Source: DATLHO01 sp035539855 (GTDB taxonomy: Bacteria > Bacteroidota > Ignavibacteria > OLB7). From it: a stretch of 47,521 bases of DNA. Numbering within the stretch: the stretch's first letter is position 1; each line of letters opens with the position of its first letter. This document shows positions 33,061-41,763 of this stretch, piece by piece. The DNA lies in NCBI GenBank assembly GCA_035539855.1, contig DATLHO010000107.1, positions 1 through 47,521 of the forward strand, read 5' to 3'. The translations under genes were made by a program, and so were the position numbers. The notes under the pieces were generated by a model. It had not been told where the DNA came from. It saw nothing but the letters and a program-made list of their open reading frames with translations, and did no database searches.

Positions 33061-36041
33061 ACCTACCGTTGGCTCAGCGAGCGACGGCCGGCGTGACGTC
33101 GGTCGTGGCGTTCGTCGTCTACTGCCTCACGCTCCCGCCGAGCGTCACGTTCTGGCGACCCGCCGAGCTCGCCGGCGCGGCCTCGGTGCTCGGTATTCCC
33201 GAACCGCCCGCGTCTGCCCTCTGGCTGCTCGCCGCGCGCGTCGCACAGATGATTCTTCCCGGCGATGCCGCCGCTTCCACCGCACTGCTCTCCGCACTCT
33301 GCTCGGCTCTGACCGCGGGTCTCGTCGTGCTCATCGTCGCATCGCTCGTGGAGCGTTGGTTCGACGACGAGCGCGCCATCGCGCTTCCTTCGATCGGCGG
33401 CGGTCTGGTCGCCGGGCTCTCGTTCGCGTGGGCCGACTCGCAATGGCGGGCCGCGACGGTCGCGTCGACCGAGCCGTTTGCAGTGCTTCTCGTCGCAACC
33501 GCGCTGCTGCTGACATTGCACTGGAGCGCGCGCGTGGGCGAGCCGGGTCATGGCCGATGGCTGCTGGCCGCCGCGCTGGCGCTCGGCCTGCTCGCCGGCG
33601 TCGATCCGCGGCTGTTGATCGTGACGCCGGCGCTCGGCGCGATCGTCTTCTTCGCCACCGTCCGAGCGACGCCCGGGAGCGTCGTCGCGGGCCTTGCCGT
33701 CGCCGTCGTCGGCGGATGGCTCTTCGATCGTCTCGCGACCGCATGGCTGCCGGCGGTGCTCGACGGCTCGAACTGGTTCATGATCCTCGCGGTGCCCGTG
33801 CTGCTGGCGGCGATTCTCACGGCCTGGAGCCGCGCCGGCGACGAGGAGAATGGCGCGGTCGGATTCGCCGCCGCCGCCTGTGCGATGGCGCTGCTCGGCG
33901 CGACCGTCGTGCTTGTGCTGCCGATCCGCGGTGCGTCGCACCCGCCGACGAGCGCGTGGGCATCGGAGCTCGACGAGCCGCTCGCGCATGCCGTCGGCGT
34001 CGATGCGGCGAGCGATGTTCCCTTCTGGCCGCGGCGATGGTCGGTCGATCCGGAGCGCCGACGCTATCAGGACCGCTACGGCGCGTGGTCGCCGGCCGCG
34101 CTCGACGATCCGATGGAGGCGAGCGTCGGCGCCGAGTTGCGCTTCCTCTGGCGCTACCAGATCGCGCACATGTACCTGCGCTATCTCCTCTGGAACTATG
34201 TCGGCCGCACCGGCGACATGCCCGATGCGCCGCCCGCGTGGTTCAGCGACGAGGCGATACCGCTCGAGGCGCAGCTCTCGCCCGCGCTCGGCGATGTCTT
34301 TCCGATCCGGTACTTCGCACTTCCGCTGGCGCTGGCACTCATCGGCCTGGCGATCCACGCGCGACGCGATCCGCGCATGGCCGGCGCGCTCGCGATGCTG
34401 TTCGTGCTCGGCGGCATCGGCGTCGTCCTGGCAGTCAGCCTGCAGCAGCCGCAGCCGCGCGATCGCGACGCCCTGTACCTCGTGTCGTTTCTCGCCGTCG
34501 CCATCTGGATCGGCATCGCCGCCGCCGGACTCGCGTCGCGCATCCCGCAGGGCGATGACGACGAGGGCGCGATCGACGCGGGCGCAATCGACGCGGGCGC
34601 AATTGGCGCGGACGCAACGGGCGCGGGCGCAACGGGCGCGGGCGCAATGAGCGCGGGTGTCGGCGTCGTCGCGATTCTGCTGTGCCTCGCGGCCGGACCC
34701 GTCAACATGCTCGTCGGCGGATGGAGCCTTCACGATCGCTCCGCCGCGGTCATCGCCTGGGACTACGCCTACAACCTCCTGCAGAGCTGCGCCCCGAACG
34801 CGATCCTGCTGACCGCCGGCGACAACGACACGTTTCCGCTGCTCTACCTGCAGGATGCCGCCGGCGTGCGCCGCGACGTGCATGTCGTCAATCTCCGCAT
34901 GGCCAACGACCCCGTCTATCTGCGCCGCATCGCGACGCGGCCGCGGTGGACGACTCCGCCGCTCGCGCTTCCGATGACGGACTCGCTGGCGCGCACGGCC
35001 GAGGAGATCGACGTCGAGGTCGGGCTCGCCCCAACGATCACCATCGCCGCCGACAGCTCCGCGAGCGCCGACAGCGCGGCGCCGACGATGACATGGGTGC
35101 TGCGCGGACCGGCGATCGGCGGCGAAGGCATGCAGATGCTCCGACTGCAGGATCGCGTCATCGTCGACCTGCTTCGCGCGAACCGGTGGCGCCGTCCCGT
35201 CTACTTTTCCGCGAGCGTGCCGGCGACAGACCGCGCCGGGCTCGACGAGCATCTCCGTCGCGAGGGCCTTGCGCTGCGCATCCTGCCGACGCGGCAGGAT
35301 CGCCGTGGCGGCGAGGCGGTCGACACTGCGCTGACGCGCCGCGCGCTCTTCGACGCGATCGCCGACGGCAGCGTCGTCGACACCGTGAACCGGAGCTTCC
35401 GGCTGCGCGGGCTCGACCAGGCGGGCGGCTATCTCGATCCGGAGGAGCGGCGGATCGTCTCGGTCTACCGTCACCTCTTCCTGCTGCTCGCCGAGACCGA
35501 GGCCGCTGGCGACGATCGCGGCGAGCGGGTCAGGGAGATCCTCGCGGAGCTCGAGCGGAAGATTCCTTCTCGCGTGCATCCGATGCCGTACTGGATGCAT
35601 GCCGGCATCGCCTCGCTCGCGTGGCGCGCGGGCGACCGCGAGGGCGCGCAGACCGCGGCGCGCCGCGCCGTCGACGAAGTCGATGCGCTGGGACAGGACT
35701 GGCGCCGGCATCCTCACGCGCGCGTGTACCACCCGATCCAGGTCAAGGCGCAGATGCTCGCACTGCTCGACGACTACGAGCGCGCGATCGAGACCTACCA
35801 GAGCCTGCAGGCGAAGTACCCGAGCGACCCGCACCTTCGAGGCCAGCTCGAGGAGCTCCGCATCGGCCGGCACCTCGCGCGCCGTGATACGGCCGCGGCG
35901 CTCGCCGAGATCGACCGCATCGTCGCCGGTTATGCCGGCGCGACCGATCCCGCGCTACTCAACAACAAGGCGGCGTTCGGCGAGCTCGGCGAGGAGCTGC
36001 GTGGCCGCGCGCCCGGCGAGGACGGCGATGAACGTCCGTGA
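33057..36041 (+). CDS. DUF2723 (GT117) membrane protein with degenerate acidic motif
   Basis: A 994-residue multi-pass protein of the DUF2723/TMEM260-like GT117 family, whose studied members are O-mannosyltransferases using a polyprenyl-phosphate sugar. The start overlaps the hemW stop by ATGA. About ten membrane segments occupy 1-560, followed by an extracytoplasmic domain (WDYAYNLLQSC, AGDNDTFPLLYLQDAAGVRR) and a C-terminal TPR-like region (LLDDYERAIETYQSLQAKYP). The family motif FWDxGEF near residue 35 reads FWRPAEL (R34, E37) and HPPGAPL reads EPPASAL (49-55), so the first acidic residue, the His and the Gly are lost. It is probably inactive or altered in activity; the intact paralogue is at 37993. 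A 15-bp in-frame repeat lies at 34569-34658. Confidence 0.85.
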   Translation: MNLPLAQRATAGVTSVVAFVVYCLTLPPSVTFWRPAELAGAASVLGIPEPPASALWLLAARVAQMILPGDAAASTALLSALCSALTAGLVVLIVASLVERWFDDERAIALPSIGGGLVAGLSFAWADSQWRAATVASTEPFAVLLVATALLLTLHWSARVGEPGHGRWLLAAALALGLLAGVDPRLLIVTPALGAIVFFATVRATPGSVVAGLAVAVVGGWLFDRLATAWLPAVLDGSNWFMILAVPVLLAAILTAWSRAGDEENGAVGFAAAACAMALLGATVVLVLPIRGASHPPTSAWASELDEPLAHAVGVDAASDVPFWPRRWSVDPERRRYQDRYGAWSPAALDDPMEASVGAELRFLWRYQIAHMYLRYLLWNYVGRTGDMPDAPPAWFSDEAIPLEAQLSPALGDVFPIRYFALPLALALIGLAIHARRDPRMAGALAMLFVLGGIGVVLAVSLQQPQPRDRDALYLVSFLAVAIWIGIAAAGLASRIPQGDDDEGAIDAGAIDAGAIGADATGAGATGAGAMSAGVGVVAILLCLAAGPVNMLVGGWSLHDRSAAVIAWDYAYNLLQSCAPNAILLTAGDNDTFPLLYLQDAAGVRRDVHVVNLRMANDPVYLRRIATRPRWTTPPLALPMTDSLARTAEEIDVEVGLAPTITIAADSSASADSAAPTMTWVLRGPAIGGEGMQMLRLQDRVIVDLLRANRWRRPVYFSASVPATDRAGLDEHLRREGLALRILPTRQDRRGGEAVDTALTRRALFDAIADGSVVDTVNRSFRLRGLDQAGGYLDPEERRIVSVYRHLFLLLAETEAAGDDRGERVREILAELERKIPSRVHPMPYWMHAGIASLAWRAGDREGAQTAARRAVDEVDALGQDWRRHPHARVYHPIQVKAQMLALLDDYERAIETYQSLQAKYPSDPHLRGQLEELRIGRHLARRDTAAALAEIDRIVAGYAGATDPALLNNKAAFGELGEELRGRAPGEDGDERP
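34569..34658 (+). repeat. Six 15-bp in-frame repeats inside the DUF2723 gene
   Basis: Six tandem 15-bp units encode the pentapeptides AIDAG, AIDAG, AIGAD, ATGAG, ATGAG and AMSAG in a loop between two membrane segments. Copy number can change without a frameshift. The paralogue at 37993 has an unrelated acidic stretch in the same place. Confidence 0.85.
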
Positions 36042-36173
36042 TCGGATGAGCCGCGCGAACGGGAACGGTCCTTCCTCAGCCCGAAAACGCGTGACCGACT
36101 CGCCGGTACGCCCTGATTCCCGATCTTGCAGATTACTCCCAACCGGACGGATTCCCCGAGACAGTGCTTTCGC

Positions 36174-36881
36174 ATGGACCTATCGCTGATCATTCCCGCG
36201 TACAACGAATCCGACCGCATCGGCGCGTCGCTCGAGAAATCGCTCGACTGGGCCGCTGGCCAGCCGTTCGACGTCGAGATCCTCGTCGTCGACGACGGAT
36301 CGCGTGACGCGACCGTCGACGTCGTGCGCGGATATGTCGGCGACGGTCTGCGACTGCTCGCGCAGCCAAGGAACATGGGCAAGGGAGCGGCGGTGCGGCG
36401 GGGAATGCTCGAGGCACGAGGGCGCAATCGAATCTTCACCGACGCAGACTTTTCGACGCCGATCACCGAGAGCGTGCGGGTGCTCGCGGAGCTCGAGCGG
36501 TTCGACGTCGTCATTGGCAGTCGCGCGCTCGACGCGAGCTTCATCAAGGAGCACCAGCCGTGGTATCGCGAGTCGATGGGCAAGGCGTTCAACCTGCTCG
36601 TGCAGGCGGTCGCCGTTCCCGGCATCCACGACACGCAATGCGGCTTCAAGGGATTCCGCGCCGAAGCGGCCGAGGCGATCTTTTCGCGCACGAAGATCGA
36701 CGGGTTCGGCTTCGACGTCGAAGTGCTCTACATCGCGCGGCGGCTCGGATTCTCGATCAAGGAGATCCCCGTCGAGTGGTACAACGATCCCCGCTCGACG
36801 CTCAATCCCGTCAGCGACTCGCTGAAGATGTTCCGCGAGCTGCTGATGGTGCGGTGGCTGCAGCGAGGATTGCCGACCTGA
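36174..36881 (+). CDS. GT2 glycosyltransferase, dolichyl-phosphate-glucose/mannose synthase-like
   Basis: A 235-residue soluble GT-A enzyme from the ATG at 36174 (a TTG at 36126 would add 16 residues). It shows LIIPAYNESDRI, VVDDGSRDAT (39-48), NMGKGAAVRRGMLEARG, the metal-binding FTDADFSTP (D90, D92), GSRALD, DTQCGFKGFR, GFGFDVEVLYIARR and IPVEWYNDPRSTL. This order matches polyprenyl/dolichyl-phosphate glucose and mannose synthases, which make lipid-linked sugar donors from nucleotide sugars at the inner leaflet. Lying between the two DUF2723 genes, it is a likely donor synthase for them (inference). Which sugar it uses cannot be told. Confidence 0.87.
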   Translation: MDLSLIIPAYNESDRIGASLEKSLDWAAGQPFDVEILVVDDGSRDATVDVVRGYVGDGLRLLAQPRNMGKGAAVRRGMLEARGRNRIFTDADFSTPITESVRVLAELERFDVVIGSRALDASFIKEHQPWYRESMGKAFNLLVQAVAVPGIHDTQCGFKGFRAEAAEAIFSRTKIDGFGFDVEVLYIARRLGFSIKEIPVEWYNDPRSTLNPVSDSLKMFRELLMVRWLQRGLPT

Positions 36882-37012
36882 ACCTCACCCCCCTAGCCCC
36901 CCTCTCCGAATACGGAGAGGGGGGGACCTGACCCCGGCGCCATGGTCGATCGCAGACGCTTCTCCCTCTCCCCCCTCTCCGTATTCGGAGAGGGGGGCCG
37001 GGGGGGTGAGGT
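36882..37012. repeat. MITE-like inverted repeat with internal hairpins
   Basis: The left arm (36882-36925) begins ACCTCACCCCCC and contains CTCTCCGAATACGGAGAG; the right arm (36970-37012) is its near-perfect reverse complement. Each arm is itself palindromic around CTCTCCG. The arms enclose about 44 bases. The element starts right after the glycosyltransferase stop codon. No transposase. The arm sequence resembles CCCTCTCC-rich intergenic repeats common in environmental genomes. Confidence 0.8.
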
Positions 37013-37141
37013 AGCGCGGGGGTGATGCCCACTGAACCTCCACTCCACTCGCGTGTACTGACCGCAAAAGGGCCCGCTTTTTGCGCCCGGCGTCCGTTGG
37101 TGGCCCCCCACCGTCAACGAATCACGAAGAGCGCAATCGAC

Positions 37142-37786
37142 ATGGACGAGACGCAGGCCAGGGCCGAGGTTCACCGCACCATCATCGAGCGGTATCCGAT
37201 GTATCACGAGGATCCCGCGTTCGAGGCGTGGATGTTCGATCGCACCGGGAGCGATGCCGGGAAGATCGCGGAGGTCCTCGACGCGCTTGCCGCGTACGGT
37301 TACCTCGACGGCGAGGGGATGGTCACCGGCAACTACGCCGCGATGCCCGATCCTTCGGCGATGACCGACGAGATGCGCGGACGCCTCGACGCGATCGACG
37401 GACGCACGCGCGAGCTGCTGCGGATCGCGAGCGTCGAAGGGCCGACCTTCTCCGCCGAGGTGCTCGCGCACATCGACGGCGCCTCCGTCGCCGATGTCGA
37501 CGCCTCGATTGCGAGGGCGATCGACTCCGGCGTCGTGCAGCGCGACGGTGGGGAGGCGATGTTCATCTCCTCGTCGGCGCGCTACCGATTTCATCCGCAG
37601 ATCGTGCGCGACATGCTCTACCACGAGCTCCCGGGCGATCGGCGCGCCGAGCTTCATCGGCGAGCGATCGAGTTCCTCAGCGGCGAGCTCGAGCAGACGA
37701 CAGAGCCAGGCGCCCGTGAGATGATCGGGCAGCTCATCGAGGAGCACAACCGCCACGCGTCGCGGCCGGCGGGATCGGCCGAGTAG
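37142..37786 (+). CDS. Orphan regulator-like helical domain (as in LuxR/AfsR-type ATPases)
   Basis: A 214-residue protein starting at the ATG at 37142. Residues ~80-190 (GRTRELLRIASVEGPTFSAEVL, ISSSARYRFHPQIVRDMLYHEL, GDRRAELHRRAIEFLSGELE) resemble the winged-helix part that follows the AAA ATPase in large LuxR-, AfsR- and adenylate-cyclase-type regulators (ELLRxASVxGxxF ... FxHxxxRDxLYxxLPxxRRxxLHRR). No P loop and no DNA-binding output domain are present. The N-terminal ~75 residues (TIIERYPMYHEDPAFEAWMF) are not recognised. It could be a free-standing signalling adaptor or a relic of a larger regulator. It sits between the inverted repeat and the second DUF2723 gene. Confidence 0.55.
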   Translation: MDETQARAEVHRTIIERYPMYHEDPAFEAWMFDRTGSDAGKIAEVLDALAAYGYLDGEGMVTGNYAAMPDPSAMTDEMRGRLDAIDGRTRELLRIASVEGPTFSAEVLAHIDGASVADVDASIARAIDSGVVQRDGGEAMFISSSARYRFHPQIVRDMLYHELPGDRRAELHRRAIEFLSGELEQTTEPGAREMIGQLIEEHNRHASRPAGSAE

Positions 37787-37992
37787 TCTCGCGGCGGTCG
37801 AGCGATTTCCCGCTTGATGCCTTTGCCCGCCCTTGCGTATCATGCATGTCTGGCAGCTCGCAACCTTCGCCGAGGCTCCCGACGGGGACTCGCGCGAGCG
37901 GTCGTGCATGCCCGCAACGCGTGCAATCCCCTTCTTTGCCGACGTCGCCGTGCGTCGCCGGCGTTTTCATTCTCGTTCGGATCACCTTGCTC

Positions 37993-40900
37993 ATGAGAGA
38001 GTACAAGCTCGTCAACCGAGTGCTCGCCGCCGTGTCGTTCCTGGCGGCGTTCGTCACCTACACGCTGACGCTGCAGCCGTCGGTCCCGTTCTGGGACTGC
38101 GGCGAGTTCTCCGCGGCGGCCGTGTGGCAGCAGGTACCGCATCCTCCGGGTGCACCCCTGTGGCTGATCGTCGGCAAGTGGTTCCACCTGCTTCCGATCG
38201 GCGATGAAGGCTGGCGCTTGAACTTCTTCTCGGGTGTCTGCACGGCGATCACGGTGATGCTCGTGTACCTGATCACCGTCCGGTTGATCGAGCGCTGGAG
38301 CCGTCCGCGGCCCGAGCGCCCGCTCAAGAGCTACCTCGGCACGTTCGGCGGCGCGCTGATCGCTGCGCTCGCGTTCACGTGGAGCGACACGAACTGGTTC
38401 AACGCCGTCGAGTCGGAGGTCTACGCCGCGGGCAACCTGCTGATCGGGCTGATCATCTACTTCATGATGCGCTGGAACGACGAGGCCGAGACGCCGCGTC
38501 ACGAGCGCTGGCTGCTGCTGATCGCGTACATGCTCGGCCTGGCGATCGGCGTGCACCTGCTGGCGCTGCTGACGGTGCCCGCGATCGCGATGGTCATCTA
38601 CTTCCGTCGCTTCCAGCCGAAGGCGCCGACGTTCATCGCGCTGATGGCGATCACCGGCGTCGCGTTCTTCCTGATCTACAAGGCGCCGCTGAACTACATC
38701 CCGCACCTGCTCGCGACCAACGCCGTCATCGGCGTGCTGATCTTCCTCGGGCTCATCGGTCTGGTCTGGTGGTCGGTCAAGGAGAAGAAGAACATTGTCT
38801 ACCTGGCGACGATGTCGTTCCTGCTGATCATCCTCGGCTACACCAGCTACACGCAGATTCTCATCCGCTCGAACTCGCATCCGCCGATGAACGAGAACGA
38901 GCCGGATACGTTCTCCGAGCTCGTCGACTACCTCGGCCGCACGCAGTACGGCAATCGCGGCGCGTGGCCGCGCCGTCAGGAGACCGACCAGTACTACCGC
39001 CAGTACCAGGACAAGTACGGCGAGTGGTTCGCGCCTGTCGGACAGAACGACGACGGCACGTATAAGTACGATCGGATCAACACGTCCGGCGAGCTGAACT
39101 TCATGCTGAAGTATCAGATGTCGCACATGTACTTCCGCTACCTCGGCTGGAACTTCATCGGTCGCGTCAGCGACGTGCAGAACGCGGGCGTCGCGCTCGC
39201 GGGCGCGTCGAAGGAGGAACAGGCGGAGTTCATCGCCGACTCGGGCTACGACGACGTCTTCCCGATCACGTTCTTCGCGCTCCCGTTCCTGCTCGGCATC
39301 ATCGGTCTGTTCTATCACTGGAAGCGGGACTGGAAGATGGCGTTCGTGTACACGACGCTGTTCCTGTTCCTCGGCATTTTCCCGACGCTGCAACAGAACC
39401 AGCAGCAGCCGCAGCCGCGTGAGCGCGACTACTTCTACGTCGGCTCGTTCATGATCTTCGCGATCTGGATCGGCATCGGCGCGACCGGCATCGCCCAGAC
39501 CCTGCGCGACCGCCGCCGCCAGGACGAGGCGGCCGAGGCCTCCGACGCCCGCGAAGTCGGCGCCGGAAGCGACAGCGGCTATGGCCTCGCGATGGCCGCG
39601 CTCGCGGTCTGCCTGCTCGCCGTCCCGATCAATATGGCCGTCGGCGGATGGCGCGCGCACGACCGATCCGGCAACTGGGTGCCATGGGATTACGCGTACA
39701 ACATCCTGCAGAGCTGCGAGAAGGACGCGATCCTCTTCACCAACGGCGACAACGACACGTTCCCGCTGTGGTACCTGCAGGACGTCGCCGGCGTGCGCCG
39801 CGACGTGCGCGTCGTCAACCTCTCGCTCGGTAATACCCTGTGGTACATCTGGCAGCTCAAGAACGAGGAGCCGTGGGGCGCCAAGAAGGTGCCCATCAGT
39901 TTCCCCGACGAGATGCTCAAGGTCAACGAGCGTGATCCGCGCGCGCTCAGCTACGACATCGGCCAGGCGCCGACCGTCGAGCTCGACGTGCCGGCGAACG
40001 TCATGAGCTGGGCCACCGCCGGCAAGAATGCCGCGCCGGGCAGGATGAGCTGGACGCTCCGCGGATCGCCCATGGGCGGCGACGGACAGATGCTGATCCG
40101 GGTGCAGGACAAGCTCATCCGCAACATCCTCGAGAACAACAAGTGGCAGCGCCCGGTCTACTTCTCGACGACCGTCGGCGGCGATGCCTGGTCGGGTCTC
40201 GAGCAGTACTTCCGCAGCGAGGGCATGGCCTTCCGGATCATGCCCGTCAGCCAGGCCGGCCTCGGCCAGATCGAGTCGATCAACGGCGACGTCATGCGCA
40301 AGTGCCTGCTCAATCCGCTCAAGGATGACGAGTACTACAAAGAGCCGCACTACGGCTTCAAGTTCAGGAACCTGACCAACCCGTCGGTCTTCTTCATGGA
40401 GGACCACCGGCGGATCCCGAACCTGCAGTACCGTCCGATGTACCTCGGCCTCGCGATGCACGCGTTGATGACCGAGAAGAATCCGCAGGCCGCGATCCAG
40501 GCCCTCGACGCGCTCGAGAGCACGATCTCGCCGGAGCTCTTCCCGATCGCCTATCCGTACGCCGCGCAGATCGCGCAGCTCTACAAGCAGGCGGGCAACG
40601 AAGCCAAGGCGAAGAAGTACGCCGACATGACCCTCGCGGCCGTCGAGCGGATCGGTCCGGACTGGAGCGGCAATCGCTTCGCCCAGAGCTATCCGCCGCC
40701 GCAGGTCAAGGCGCAGATGCACACGCTGCTCGGGCAGTACGATCAGGCGATCGCGACGTACCAGCAGCTGCTCACGCAGTACGGCAACGACCCGAACCTG
40801 CGCGCCGAGATCGAGAACCTCCGCGTCGAGAAGTTCACCGCCCGCGGTGACACTGCCGGCGCGGCCGCCGAGATCGAGAAGATCATCGCCGAGTACAGCG

Positions 40901-41064
40901 GTCAGAACGATCCGGGTCTGCTCGCCAACGTCCAGATGCTGCGCCAGCGCCTGGCGCAGCTTCGCGGACAGAGCGCGGCGCCCGAGGACAACACCGCGAC
41001 GTCCGGCAGCGATTCGGGGAATGCCTCCGGAGCGAACAGCGCCGGGGCGATCCAGGGGAGATGA
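37993..41064 (+). CDS. DUF2723 (GT117) protein, candidate protein O-glycosyltransferase
   Basis: A 1023-residue multi-pass membrane protein with an intact family motif: FWDCGEFSAAA (33-43, D35 and E38) and HPPGAPLWLIVG (50-61). About eleven membrane segments run to ~600, then an extracytoplasmic region (WDYAYNILQSCEKDAILFTN, GDNDTFPLWYLQDVAGVRR) and TPR-like helices (LGQYDQAIATYQQLLTQYGN). The C terminus is a Ser/Gly/Ala-rich tail. In family terms (TMEM260, GT117) it should transfer a mannose-type sugar from a polyprenyl-phosphate donor to Ser/Thr of exported proteins; for this protein that is inference. Co-oriented with the GT2 gene upstream and followed four bases later by a Nudix gene. Confidence 0.88.
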   Translation: MREYKLVNRVLAAVSFLAAFVTYTLTLQPSVPFWDCGEFSAAAVWQQVPHPPGAPLWLIVGKWFHLLPIGDEGWRLNFFSGVCTAITVMLVYLITVRLIERWSRPRPERPLKSYLGTFGGALIAALAFTWSDTNWFNAVESEVYAAGNLLIGLIIYFMMRWNDEAETPRHERWLLLIAYMLGLAIGVHLLALLTVPAIAMVIYFRRFQPKAPTFIALMAITGVAFFLIYKAPLNYIPHLLATNAVIGVLIFLGLIGLVWWSVKEKKNIVYLATMSFLLIILGYTSYTQILIRSNSHPPMNENEPDTFSELVDYLGRTQYGNRGAWPRRQETDQYYRQYQDKYGEWFAPVGQNDDGTYKYDRINTSGELNFMLKYQMSHMYFRYLGWNFIGRVSDVQNAGVALAGASKEEQAEFIADSGYDDVFPITFFALPFLLGIIGLFYHWKRDWKMAFVYTTLFLFLGIFPTLQQNQQQPQPRERDYFYVGSFMIFAIWIGIGATGIAQTLRDRRRQDEAAEASDAREVGAGSDSGYGLAMAALAVCLLAVPINMAVGGWRAHDRSGNWVPWDYAYNILQSCEKDAILFTNGDNDTFPLWYLQDVAGVRRDVRVVNLSLGNTLWYIWQLKNEEPWGAKKVPISFPDEMLKVNERDPRALSYDIGQAPTVELDVPANVMSWATAGKNAAPGRMSWTLRGSPMGGDGQMLIRVQDKLIRNILENNKWQRPVYFSTTVGGDAWSGLEQYFRSEGMAFRIMPVSQAGLGQIESINGDVMRKCLLNPLKDDEYYKEPHYGFKFRNLTNPSVFFMEDHRRIPNLQYRPMYLGLAMHALMTEKNPQAAIQALDALESTISPELFPIAYPYAAQIAQLYKQAGNEAKAKKYADMTLAAVERIGPDWSGNRFAQSYPPPQVKAQMHTLLGQYDQAIATYQQLLTQYGNDPNLRAEIENLRVEKFTARGDTAGAAAEIEKIIAEYSGQNDPGLLANVQMLRQRLAQLRGQSAAPEDNTATSGSDSGNASGANSAGAIQGR

Positions 41065-41068
41065 TCAT

Positions 41069-41533
41069 ATGAGCGAACGGTCGACGGAGTCTTCGGCGGG
41101 AGGAATCGTGATCCGGAGAGGCGCCGCGACCGGCATCGAAGTGCTGCTCATCCAGCAGAGCGGGCACAAGGGCTGGGGATTTCCGAAAGGATGGATCGAG
41201 CCCGGCGAGGAGCCGCCCGCGACCGCCGTGCGCGAGGTCGAGGAGGAGTCGGGGATTCGCGCCGAGATCATCGGCGAGCTTCCTCCGACCCGCTACTACT
41301 ACGTCAACCGGGAGCGCCAGCGCGTCGCCAAGACCGTCCGCTGGTACCTGATGCGCTACGTCGGTGAAGGGGATCAGACCCACGCTCACGAAGTCATCGC
41401 CGTCGAGTGGCTTCCGCTCGAGACCGTGCACGTGCGGCTGACCTATGGCAACGACAAGGAGCTCTTCTCGGTGGCGCTTCCGGAGATTCTCCGGCAGATG
41501 AAGCCGGGCGGCGGCGAGACGACAGCGATCTGA
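41069..41533 (+). CDS. Nudix hydrolase
   Basis: A 154-residue protein; start at the ATG at 41069 with GGGGAG about ten bases upstream. The Nudix box GX5EX7REUXEEXGU is complete: GWIEPGEEPPATAVREVEEE then SGI. It opens with SAGGIVIRRG, the usual first strand. The family hydrolyses nucleoside diphosphates linked to another group; this variant (KGWGFPKGWIEPGE) is of the broad Ap4A/ADP-ribose/house-cleaning kind. Its position four bases after the DUF2723 gene suggests co-expression, perhaps handling nucleotide-sugar by-products, which is speculative. Confidence 0.9.
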   Translation: MSERSTESSAGGIVIRRGAATGIEVLLIQQSGHKGWGFPKGWIEPGEEPPATAVREVEEESGIRAEIIGELPPTRYYYVNRERQRVAKTVRWYLMRYVGEGDQTHAHEVIAVEWLPLETVHVRLTYGNDKELFSVALPEILRQMKPGGGETTAI

Positions 41534-41560
41534 CGGGCCGGCGACCGGCTCGACGAACCA

Positions 41561-41591
41561 GGGGCATCGCCGGCATTGCCGGCGATGCCCC
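41561..41591 (+). terminator. Strong hairpin after the Nudix gene
   Basis: A perfect 14-bp stem (GGGGCATCGCCGGC, 41561-41574, with 41578-41591) and a 3-base loop ATT, 28 bases after the stop codon. No T-tract follows, so it may be a processing or attenuating hairpin rather than a classic terminator. Confidence 0.65.
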
Positions 41592-41609
41592 GTCGGTACG
41601 CGCCGAAGT

Positions 41610-41642
41610 CTTGCCACGGGGACCTTCGATGCGTTAGGTTTG
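41610..41642 (+). promoter_or_regulatory. Bacteroidota-type promoter of the M15 peptidase gene
   Basis: CTTG at 41610-41613 and a perfect TAnnTTTG box (TAGGTTTG, 41635-41642), 21 bases apart, 122 bases before the start codon at 41764. Confidence 0.6.
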
Positions 41643-41763
41643 TCCCGGCGCCCGGTTCAGCGGGCACCGGCCCGCGCGCCGCGGACCGCGCGCTCCGATC
41701 ATCGGGCCGCGAACAACGAGGCCGTCTCCGCATCGACCGGATGCGCCACCGAACCAATCGATC

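Noticed and set aside
33063..40722. Open frames of more than 900 codons on the minus strand opposite both DUF2723 genes
   Set aside because: Third-position composition fits the plus-strand genes, and the translations are low-complexity Arg/Asp-rich shadows without domains.
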